NCBI GenBank assembly: GCA_013003805.1
Contig: JABDII010000322.1
Location: 1-6,567, forward strand
DNA from: Gemmatimonadales bacterium
GTDB lineage: Bacteria > Gemmatimonadota > Gemmatimonadetes > Gemmatimonadales > GWC2-71-9
Direction: 5' to 3'
Length of the DNA stretch: 6,567 nucleotides
Both the position numbers and the translations under genes were made by a program. Positions 1 to 6,567 of this stretch are shown one piece after another (the stretch's first letter is position 1; each line of letters opens with the position of its first letter). Below the pieces are notes generated by a model that ran no database searches, was not told the DNA's origin, and saw only the letters and a program-made list of their open reading frames with translations.

Positions 1-217
1 GGGCCACCATGCGCCGCACCCGGCCGACGAGATGGCGCTGGTGGACCCGGCGAGCCTCGACGTCCACCAGGTCCCCGGGGGCCGTTCGAGGAACGAACAC
101 CGCCCGGCCGTCACCCCACCGCCCGACTCCGTCGCCACCCGCGGCGAGACGGAGAATGTGGACTTCCTGGACCCCGCCCGCCGCAAGTGGTGCCGGCTCG
201 GCTGTGCCACCACTCAC
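1..217 (-). CDS. TRAM-domain RNA methyltransferase (TrmA/RlmD family), N-terminal part only
   Basis: This is the first 72 codons of a gene that continues beyond the left edge of the window. Residues about 17-72 read as a TRAM domain: a hydrophobic start (VHILRLAAGGDGVGR), then DGRAVFVPRTAPGD and a basic stretch ending VGRVRRMV. A GGxGVGR...DGRxVFVPxxxPGD pattern at the N-terminus is typical of SAM-dependent RNA uracil-5-methyltransferases (RlmD, RlmCD, TrmA relatives), where TRAM binds rRNA or tRNA. The catalytic Cys, the SAM site and any iron-sulfur cysteines would lie outside the window, so target and exact subfamily cannot be decided. I chose the GTG at 217 because the next in-frame valine codon falls inside the domain, AAGGA stands 9 bases upstream (231-227), and the start overlaps the accC stop as GTGA. 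That overlap suggests translational coupling to accC. MiaB-type proteins also carry TRAM, but at the C-terminus. Confidence 0.8.
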   Translation of the reverse strand, partial: MSGGTAEPAPLAAGGVQEVHILRLAAGGDGVGRWGDGRAVFVPRTAPGDLVDVEARRVHQRHLVGRVRRMVA

Positions 218-1719
218 CTTAGCGCGTCCTTCCTCCCGACCCGGATCCAGGCCGACGACGCGGCGGCTGCGGCGTCCGCCACCGTGGGCCGACGTGCACG
301 CCGCGCGTCGTCCTCCGCCAGCGCGGCCGCGACGGCAATGGCCGTGGCTAATTCGGGATCGTGGGGAGGAGACAGGAGATCCGGCCGTCGGTCGAGAAAC
401 TGGATGTCGAACTCGCCGGACCGAAACGCCGGGTCGTCGAGGAGGCGCCGGTGAAATCCTTGGTTGGTGGCGACACCGATCACCAAGAGCTCGTTCAGTG
501 CGCGCAGCATACGCCCGATCGCCTGCGGGCGGTCGGGCGCCCAGACGATCAGCTTTCCGAGGAGCGAGTCGTAAAAGAGCGTCACTTCGTCCCCCGTTTC
601 CACGCCTCCATCCCAGCGCACGCCGGGTCCACCCGGAGCGCGGAGATACCGCACCCGTCCGGTAGACGGGAGGAAGCCATGGGCCGGATCCTCGCTGGTA
701 ATTCGACACTCGATGGCCCATCCGTTGGGGCTGTGTGGCCCATCGCCGGGCGTCATGGGGAGCCCGCGAGCGATGCGGAGCTGTTCACGCACCAGATCGA
801 CGCCCAGGATCATTTCAGTGACCGGGTGCTCGACCTGGATCCGGGTGTTCATCTCCAGGAAATAGAACGACCCGTTGTCCGCCAGGAGGAACTCGCACGT
901 CCCCGCGCCGAGATACCCCACGGCATGCGCCGCGGCCACGGCAGCACGACCCATACGATCCCGCAATTCGGCAGACACGGCGACCGAGGGTGCCTCCTCG
1001 ACCAGTTTCTGGTGGCGGCGTTGGATGGAACATTCGCGCTCGCCCAGGTGCACCGTGCGGGACCCATCCGCCAGGATCTGGAACTCGACGTGCCGGGGCC
1101 GCTCGATGAACTTCTCGAGATAGACCGCATCGTCTCCGAAGGCTTTCCGGGCCTCCGATTGCGCAAGTTCCAGCGCTCCCGACAGCTCGCGAGGCGTGCC
1201 CACGACTCGCATACCCTTCCCTCCACCTCCGGCGGCTGCCTTCACCATCACCGGATAGCCGAGCGACTCTGCCACCGACAGGGCCTGGTCGAGGCTGGTG
1301 AGGTCTTCAGTGGTGCCGGGCACCACCGGCACGCCGGCTGCCTCCATCCGGCGGCGAGCCTCCGTCTTGTCTCCCATCGCCCGCATCGCCTCAGGACCCG
1401 GTCCTACGAAGCCGAGGCCCGCATCGAGCACCGCTTCGGCAAACTCGGCGCGTTCGGCCAAGAAGCCGTAGCCGGGATGAATGGCCTGGGCTCCGGCGTG
1501 GTGCGCCGCTGCTATCAGCCGATCGATTCGGAGATAGCTCTCACCCGGCGGGGCGGCTCCAATGGGTACGGCGAAATCGGCGGCCCGTACATGCAGGGCG
1601 CTCCGGTCGGCCTCGGAATACACGGCGACCGCTTCCAGGTCTTCTTCATGACATGCGCGAATGATGCGTCGTGCGATTTCGCCGCGATTGGCGATGAGGA
1701 TGCGGCTTATCTGCCGCAT
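214..1719 (-). CDS. accC: Biotin carboxylase subunit of acetyl-/propionyl-CoA carboxylase
   Basis: This 501-residue protein should carry out ATP- and bicarbonate-dependent carboxylation of biotin on a separate carrier protein, the first half-reaction of a cytosolic acyl-CoA carboxylase. The N-terminal domain opens with ISRILIANRGEIARRI (4-19). The ATP-grasp part has Lys118, Lys160 and the glycine-rich loop GGGGKGM (164-170). The ERPRHVEFQ segment holds His210, and ECSIQRRHQKLVEEAP covers 229-244. Catalytic and metal-binding residues by E. coli AccC alignment are Glu276, Glu289, Asn291, Arg293, Gln295, Glu297 and Arg339, so the enzyme looks intact. The body ends near 445, close to the length of E. 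coli AccC (449). An Ala/Arg-rich tail follows to 501 and there is no biotinyl domain. The start is the ATG just before the conserved N-terminus; AGGAG lies 16 bases upstream (1740-1736), rather far. The first 13 bases overlap the end of the exported-protein gene, suggesting coupled translation. Function is secure; the acyl-CoA substrate is not set by this subunit. Confidence 0.96.
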   Translation of the reverse strand: MRQISRILIANRGEIARRIIRACHEEDLEAVAVYSEADRSALHVRAADFAVPIGAAPPGESYLRIDRLIAAAHHAGAQAIHPGYGFLAERAEFAEAVLDAGLGFVGPGPEAMRAMGDKTEARRRMEAAGVPVVPGTTEDLTSLDQALSVAESLGYPVMVKAAAGGGGKGMRVVGTPRELSGALELAQSEARKAFGDDAVYLEKFIERPRHVEFQILADGSRTVHLGERECSIQRRHQKLVEEAPSVAVSAELRDRMGRAAVAAAHAVGYLGAGTCEFLLADNGSFYFLEMNTRIQVEHPVTEMILGVDLVREQLRIARGLPMTPGDGPHSPNGWAIECRITSEDPAHGFLPSTGRVRYLRAPGGPGVRWDGGVETGDEVTLFYDSLLGKLIVWAPDRPQAIGRMLRALNELLVIGVATNQGFHRRLLDDPAFRSGEFDIQFLDRRPDLLSPPHDPELATAIAVAAALAEDDARRARRPTVADAAAAASSAWIRVGRKDALR

Positions 1720-2726
1720 GTGGCGGGGCGGGGCTCTCCTAGGACGGCCAAGATACCGTGACACAAGAGGATATTTTCCTTCGCCGCTTGTCCATAAATG
1801 GCGAGGGTGCTCCGACTCCACACCGACCCGTTGGTCCTGACCTCGCGCAGGAGGCTCGTGACGGTGAGCACATCGGTCGTGACATCGACATCGGCGCCAC
1901 CGGCGAGCACCAGACGCATCGGTTGCCACTCCGGCAGCGGCACGGCGGCGCGCTCGGCAAACGGTGTCAGGCACATCGGCCGGCTCTCCGCCACCTTGGT
2001 CAGGGCCCGCTGCACGGACCACGCCGGATCCACCCCCAAAGAACCCGCCATCTGATTGCGATAGAGCGAGTCGGTCGCATACAGCCTGGGGACCATGGGA
2101 AGCACATCCTTGCGAACCCCGGCCTCGAGCGCCGCGTACCACACCGCCATGGTCTCGAGGTCGTTGCCCGTGACAATCACTCCGTTGGCCGGGCACGACC
2201 CGAGCAGATTCGCGCCGAGCTCGAGCAGATAATCGGGTATGCGATACCGGTCTGCCGTTGGCCGTGCGTCACGTACCGCCTCCCATCCACGGAGCTCAAC
2301 GGCTATCACGTCGCGGTCCAAGTCGACCATGGCGCGAAATACGACGCCGGAGTCGACTTGAAGTTGGAGGGCTTGATCGAGTGCGAGGGCGGAGAGATCG
2401 AGGAAGAGGGAGCCAGAGGGGTCGCCGGTGTGGCCGGTCGTGTGCCAGTCGCGCGCTCCCAGCAAGTACAAACGGCCCAGATGGAACCAGGCCCTCCCAT
2501 CTCCAGGCGCCGTCGCCAGGTAGCGGCCGAGGAGTTCCGTCGCGTCCATCCGGCGCCCTTCCCGCACCATCGCCGTAGCGCGCGGGACCACATTCGGGTC
2601 GACTGCTCCCTGGGCTTCGAGCACACCGCTGGCTCCGACCGCTACCCCGAGGGTTGCGGTCAACACGTGGCATACAAAGGACTTACGGTGTCTCGGACTG
2701 GCGAAACTCACGAGATGCGGCCTCAT
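1707..2726 (-). CDS. Exported protein of unknown function with a TPR-like repeat and a DUF2723-like motif
   Basis: I do not recognise a named family. From the ATG at 2726 the protein has 339 residues; an in-frame GTG at 2741 would add five. The N-terminus looks like a signal peptide: a basic stretch (SPRHRKS), a hydrophobic core (about residues 17-35) and a likely cleavage near VLEA or AQGA at 37-41, so it is probably periplasmic or secreted. Residues about 43-91 resemble one TPR repeat (MVREGRRMDATELLGRYL, then GDGRAWFHLGRLYLLGA). Residues about 180-217 contain GVIVTGNDLETMAVWYAAL followed by AGVRKDV and RLYATDSLY. That recalls the G-D/N-D-x-x-x-WY...GVRxDV...L motif I know from the soluble end of DUF2723 membrane proteins in Bacteroidota, but here there are no multiple membrane spans. 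Residues 245-339 are unassigned. The gene sits 57 bp after the carboxyltransferase and overlaps accC by 13 bp, so it is inside the carboxylase locus. Reality of the gene is well supported by the coherent signal peptide and motif; the function is open. Confidence 0.8.
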   Translation of the reverse strand: MRPHLVSFASPRHRKSFVCHVLTATLGVAVGASGVLEAQGAVDPNVVPRATAMVREGRRMDATELLGRYLATAPGDGRAWFHLGRLYLLGARDWHTTGHTGDPSGSLFLDLSALALDQALQLQVDSGVVFRAMVDLDRDVIAVELRGWEAVRDARPTADRYRIPDYLLELGANLLGSCPANGVIVTGNDLETMAVWYAALEAGVRKDVLPMVPRLYATDSLYRNQMAGSLGVDPAWSVQRALTKVAESRPMCLTPFAERAAVPLPEWQPMRLVLAGGADVDVTTDVLTVTSLLREVRTNGSVWSRSTLAIYGQAAKENILLCHGILAVLGEPRPATCGR

Positions 2727-2741
2727 CGTGGAGTCAACCAC

Positions 2742-2747
2742 ATAAAA
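2742..2747 (-). promoter_or_regulatory. Possible -10 box for the exported-protein gene
   Basis: On the minus strand TTTTAT stands in an otherwise GC-rich gap. Transcription starting 6-8 bases further on would begin near 2734-2736 and give a leader of about 8 bases before the ATG at 2726, while excluding the GTG at 2741. I see no good -35 hexamer (CTGGCAA upstream is a poor match) and no clear ribosome binding site. This is inference from base composition and position only; the gene may instead be read from the carboxyltransferase transcript. Confidence 0.25.
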
Positions 2748-2768
2748 TGCGCGTTTTTCCAGTGGTTT

Positions 2769-2791
2769 GCCAGGGGGACGTCCCGGCTGGC
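2769..2791 (-). other. Hairpin just after the carboxyltransferase stop codon
   Basis: On the minus strand GCCAG (2791-2787) pairs with CTGGC (2773-2769), and between them GGG and CCC can pair across an ACGT loop, with a small internal bulge. It begins 8 bases after the TGA of the carboxyltransferase gene. The bases that follow (AAACCACTGGAAAAA) contain no T run, so this is not a standard intrinsic terminator. It could be a 3'-end stabilising stem, an RNA processing site, a weak attenuator, or chance in GC-rich DNA. Confidence 0.3.
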
Positions 2792-2798
2792 CGATCCT

Positions 2799-4352
<1,554 letters not shown>

Positions 4353-4361
4353 GGTCGGCCC

Positions 4362-4367
4362 AATATA
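4362..4367 (-). promoter_or_regulatory. Possible -10 box for the carboxyltransferase gene, with near-leaderless start
   Basis: Because a strong terminator separates this gene from rpsA, a promoter is expected within the 68 bases 4353-4420. The only AT-rich spot there is TGTTATATTG on the minus strand, containing TATATT at 4367-4362. Its last base is 9 bases before the ATG, so transcription would begin about 2-4 bases ahead of the start codon. The absence of a Shine-Dalgarno sequence fits a leaderless mRNA. No good -35 hexamer is visible (TCACCC lies at the 17-base distance), so the call rests on position and composition. Confidence 0.4.
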
Positions 4368-4410
4368 ACAGTCACGTGGGACGCGGGTGAGGCAGCGAGA
4401 GCGCCTACCT

Positions 4411-4446
4411 CCCAAGAACAGAAAGGGGCCCAAACGGGCCCCTTTC
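4411..4446 (-). terminator. Intrinsic terminator of rpsA
   Basis: On the minus strand GAAAGGGGCCC (4446-4436), a GTTT loop (4435-4432) and GGGCCCCTTTC (4431-4421) form a perfect 11-bp stem with a 4-base loop. It starts 18 bases after the rpsA stop codon and is followed by TGTTCTT, a modest T-rich run. The perfect stem, its position after a strongly expressed gene and the trailing T-rich bases support a terminator acting on rpsA transcripts. The short T run leaves room for some read-through into the carboxyltransferase gene. Confidence 0.8.
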
Positions 4447-4464
4447 CAACCGACGTTGCCGGCC

Positions 4465-6501
4465 CTATTCGGGCTTGGCTTCGGCTTCTGCTCCGGCCTC
4501 CTCAGGTGGCGCCTCCGCGGCTTCGGGAGCCTCCGGAGTTTCGGCTTGGGCGTCAGGCGTCGGCTCAGCCTCTGCCGCCGGGACCTCCACTGCGGCCTCC
4601 GACAAACCCTCTGGCTCGGCAACCGGGGCGGCGGGGACATCCTCTGCTGCCGCCGGAGCCTCCGGGACATCCGTCGCAACTTCCGCCTCAGCAGCCGGCG
4701 CGGCAGTGGCCTCCTCGACCGGAGTCTTCTCCGTGCTCACCGAGTCTTCCTCGTCTCCCTCTTCCACGTATGGGACCCGTGGCGGGGGCGGTTCGAACGG
4801 CTCATCCGGGAACGCCACGACCGCGACCACGATCCGATGGTGGATGGGGTCGACCTCGAGGACCTTCACATCGAGAGGTTGGCCCTCTTGCACGGCGTCG
4901 CCCGGCGATTGGATTTCCGGAACCCCGAGCTGGGACATCGGGACGAACCCTTCGAGGTCGTTCCCGAGATCTACGACGACGCCTTTGTCCATGAGTCGGA
5001 CCGCGTGGGCTCGCATCTCGGTCCCAATGGGTAGGGTCTCGCCGATCTTGAGCCAGGGATCATCCTCGGCCTGCTTGAGCCCGAGCGAAATCCGCTTGGC
5101 TTCGGGGTCGATGTTCAGCACGACGACGTCCACGGTGTCGGCCTTCTTCACCACCTCCGAGGGATGTTGGACCCGCTTGGTCCACGACATATCGGAGATA
5201 TGGATCAGCCCGTCGATACCGGGCTCGATTTCGACAAAGGCACCGAAGCTGGTGAGGTTGCGAACCTTGCCGGTGATCTTCGTTCCAATCGGGTACTTGA
5301 GCGGCAGCACCATCCACGGATCCTGCTCGGTCTGCTTCATGCCGAGCGAGATCTTCTCTTCGCTCTCATCGACCTTGAGCACAACAGCTTCGATGGTCTC
5401 CCCGATGCTCACGATCTTCGATGGATGCCGGACGTTGCGGGTCCAACTCATTTCGGAGATGTGGACCAATCCTTCGATGCCGGGCTCCAACTCGACGAAC
5501 GCGCCGTAATTGGTGATTGACACAACCTTGCCCTGGACTCGGGTGCCGACCGGATATTTCTCTGCCACATCCTTCCACGGGTAGTCCTGGAGTTGCTTCA
5601 TTCCAAGACTAATTCGTTCGCGGTTCCAATCGATGTCGAGGATCTTGACTTCGACCTCCGCACCGATCTGCACCAATTCGCTGGGATGGGACACGCGCCC
5701 GTAGGACATATCGGTGATGTGCAACAGGCCGTCCACCCCGCCCAGGTCGATGAAGGCACCGAAGTCGGTGATGTTCTTGACGATCCCCGTCCGTACCTGC
5801 TCGACCTCCAGCTCCTTCATGAGGTGCTCGCGCTTGTGGGCGCGCTCGTGTTCCAGAATTACCCGGCGACTGACCACGATATTGCGCCGACGCTTGTTGA
5901 GCTTGATGATTTTGAATTGATAGGACTGGCCCAACAGCTCGTCGATATTGGGCACGCGACGGAGGGCGATCTGGCTGCCGGGGAGGAACGCGTCCACTCC
6001 CATCAAATTGACGACGACGCCACCCTTGATCTTCTTGATCAAGGTCCCTTCGACCGGCTCATCGGCTTCGTGAGCCTGGCGGATCTTTTCCCAGACCCGC
6101 ATGAAGTCGGCCTTCTTCTTCGAGAGCACCACGGCCCCATCTTGATCTTCCAGGCTCTCGAGAAACACTTCAACCTCGTCCCCTTCCTTGAGGGAACCGG
6201 CATCCTTGAATTCCTCGAGCGCGACCGACCCCTCTGACTTGAAACCCAAGTCGAGGATGACGGCGTTGTCGGTGACGCGCAGAACCTTTGACTTGACGAT
6301 CTCGCCCTCTGCGATGGACGCCATGGTACCCTCGTACATGGCGAGCATCTGCTCGTAATCCTGATCGCTATACTCTTCGTCGTACAGATCCGAGCGGACG
6401 CGGGGGAGCTGGGGCGGAGTGGCGGTCGACGTGGCGGGGGGAGTGGTCTCCGGGCTAGCCGGGGCGTCGGATGTGGTGGTTGGGGTTGCGTTCTCTACCA
6501 T
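4465..6501 (-). CDS. rpsA: 30S ribosomal protein S1
   Basis: This 678-residue protein should bind mRNA on the small ribosomal subunit and help translation initiation. Six S1 (OB-fold) domains are visible at about 64-129, 148-213, 234-303, 319-390, 406-477 and 491-562. Domains 3-5 are the most alike and carry the classic pattern GAF(I/V)(D/E)...G(I/V)(D/E)GL(L/V/I)HI(S/T)(E/D)MS followed by HPSE/HPSK and (E/K)RISLG or EKISLG. Domains 1, 2 and 6 are diverged, as is usual in S1. E. coli S1 has 557 residues. The extra length here is a Thr/Pro/Ala-rich N-terminal extension (1-35) and a 115-residue acidic Ala/Glu/Pro tail (563-678) with no predicted fold. The ATG at 6501 has AGGA 10 bases upstream; there is an alternative that the conserved part begins near residue 36 (SDLYDEEYSDQDYEQML), but no in-frame ATG occurs between. 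The gene ends 18 bases before a strong terminator. It is the only non-carboxylase, strongly expressed housekeeping gene complete in the window. Confidence 0.97.
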   Translation of the reverse strand: MVENATPTTTSDAPASPETTPPATSTATPPQLPRVRSDLYDEEYSDQDYEQMLAMYEGTMASIAEGEIVKSKVLRVTDNAVILDLGFKSEGSVALEEFKDAGSLKEGDEVEVFLESLEDQDGAVVLSKKKADFMRVWEKIRQAHEADEPVEGTLIKKIKGGVVVNLMGVDAFLPGSQIALRRVPNIDELLGQSYQFKIIKLNKRRRNIVVSRRVILEHERAHKREHLMKELEVEQVRTGIVKNITDFGAFIDLGGVDGLLHITDMSYGRVSHPSELVQIGAEVEVKILDIDWNRERISLGMKQLQDYPWKDVAEKYPVGTRVQGKVVSITNYGAFVELEPGIEGLVHISEMSWTRNVRHPSKIVSIGETIEAVVLKVDESEEKISLGMKQTEQDPWMVLPLKYPIGTKITGKVRNLTSFGAFVEIEPGIDGLIHISDMSWTKRVQHPSEVVKKADTVDVVVLNIDPEAKRISLGLKQAEDDPWLKIGETLPIGTEMRAHAVRLMDKGVVVDLGNDLEGFVPMSQLGVPEIQSPGDAVQEGQPLDVKVLEVDPIHHRIVVAVVAFPDEPFEPPPPRVPYVEEGDEEDSVSTEKTPVEEATAAPAAEAEVATDVPEAPAAAEDVPAAPVAEPEGLSEAAVEVPAAEAEPTPDAQAETPEAPEAAEAPPEEAGAEAEAKPE

Positions 6502-6567
6502 CAGTTTGGATTCCTAGACCTCGCCCGAAGCGGAGCAGGCCTCCGGGGAAGAGTGAGGGCCTCAGGG
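6502..6567 (-). promoter_or_regulatory. rpsA upstream sequence with its ribosome binding site
   Basis: These 66 bases precede rpsA. AGGAA at 6515-6511 is the best ribosome binding site, with AGGA 10 bases before the ATG. CGGAG and CTCCG flank a 5-base spacer just upstream and could form a small hairpin. S1 is known to control its own translation through leader structure in E. coli, but nothing here shows the same. One minus-strand frame stays open from the window edge to a TGA at 6503-6501 that overlaps the rpsA ATG by one base (TGATG), so this could instead be the tail of a preceding gene. In many bacteria that would be cmk, but I do not recognise the 21 residues. Confidence 0.4.

Noticed and set aside
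1..213. A biotin carboxyl carrier gene following accC, as often found.
   Set aside because: The minus-strand frame after accC reads as a TRAM domain and contains no biotinylation motif.
361..1761. A 466-codon open frame on the plus strand opposite accC.
   Set aside because: It is the complement of an intact biotin carboxylase with all catalytic residues, and its own translation shows no recognisable family.
1720..2196. A 159-residue N-terminal extension of biotin carboxylase.
   Set aside because: It is an out-of-frame reading of the exported-protein gene. The conserved biotin carboxylase N-terminus starts at the ATG at 1719.
4353..4679. An N-terminal extension of the carboxyltransferase of about 109 residues.
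   Set aside because: The extension is Arg/Pro-rich low complexity produced by reading the rpsA tail in another frame and passes through the rpsA terminator. The usual family N-terminus begins at the ATG at 4352.
4475..5509. A 344-codon plus-strand frame rich in Ser, Ala and Gly that looks like a low-complexity surface protein.
   Set aside because: It is the antisense reading of the S1 tail and domains 4-6, and its repeats come from the Ala/Glu/Pro codons and S1 repeats on the other strand.
4720..6310. Internal DNA repeats within rpsA.
   Set aside because: They reflect the repeated S1 domains of the protein and not a mobile or regulatory repeat.

Overview
The window is a GC-rich bacterial chromosome segment, and every gene I can support lies on the minus strand, so the genes read from right to left. 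In that order they are: ribosomal protein S1 (rpsA), the carboxyltransferase subunit of an acyl-CoA carboxylase (pccB-like), an exported protein with one TPR-like repeat, the biotin carboxylase subunit (accC), and the first 72 codons of a TRAM-domain RNA methyltransferase that leaves the window on the left. The S1 sequence resembles that of the Bacteroidota/Chlorobiota/Gemmatimonadota group. With the high GC content and AT-rich promoter-like boxes lying almost on the start codons, a member of Gemmatimonadota is my best guess. This is inference from remembered sequence character, not a search.

Layout: 6502-6567 is the leader of rpsA or the tail of an upstream gene. 6501-4465 is rpsA, a six-S1-domain protein with an added N-terminal extension and a long acidic Ala/Glu/Pro tail. 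A perfect 11-bp terminator stem (4421-4446) closes it. A 68-bp gap with one AT-rich box leads to the carboxyltransferase (4352-2799). A 57-bp gap with a hairpin and another AT-rich box leads to the exported protein (2726-1707). Its end overlaps the start of accC (1719-214) by 13 bp, and the stop of accC overlaps the GTG start of the methyltransferase (217 leftward) by 4 bp.

Function: the two carboxylase subunits should form the biotin carboxylase and carboxyltransferase parts of a split propionyl-CoA (possibly acetyl-CoA) carboxylase that makes (methyl)malonyl-CoA. The biotin carrier protein they need is not in the window, and accC ends before any biotinyl domain, so the carrier must be encoded elsewhere. 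The exported protein between the two subunits has no obvious role in carboxylation. Its central motif resembles one I know from DUF2723-type membrane proteins. The tight overlaps from the exported protein through accC to the methyltransferase suggest that these three are translated from one transcript.

Most of the window is ordinary housekeeping sequence. I see no mobile element, CRISPR array, tRNA, rRNA or defence system, and no convincing new biological system. The most interesting points are the exported protein placed inside a split carboxylase locus, the missing biotin carrier, and the possible leaderless starts.
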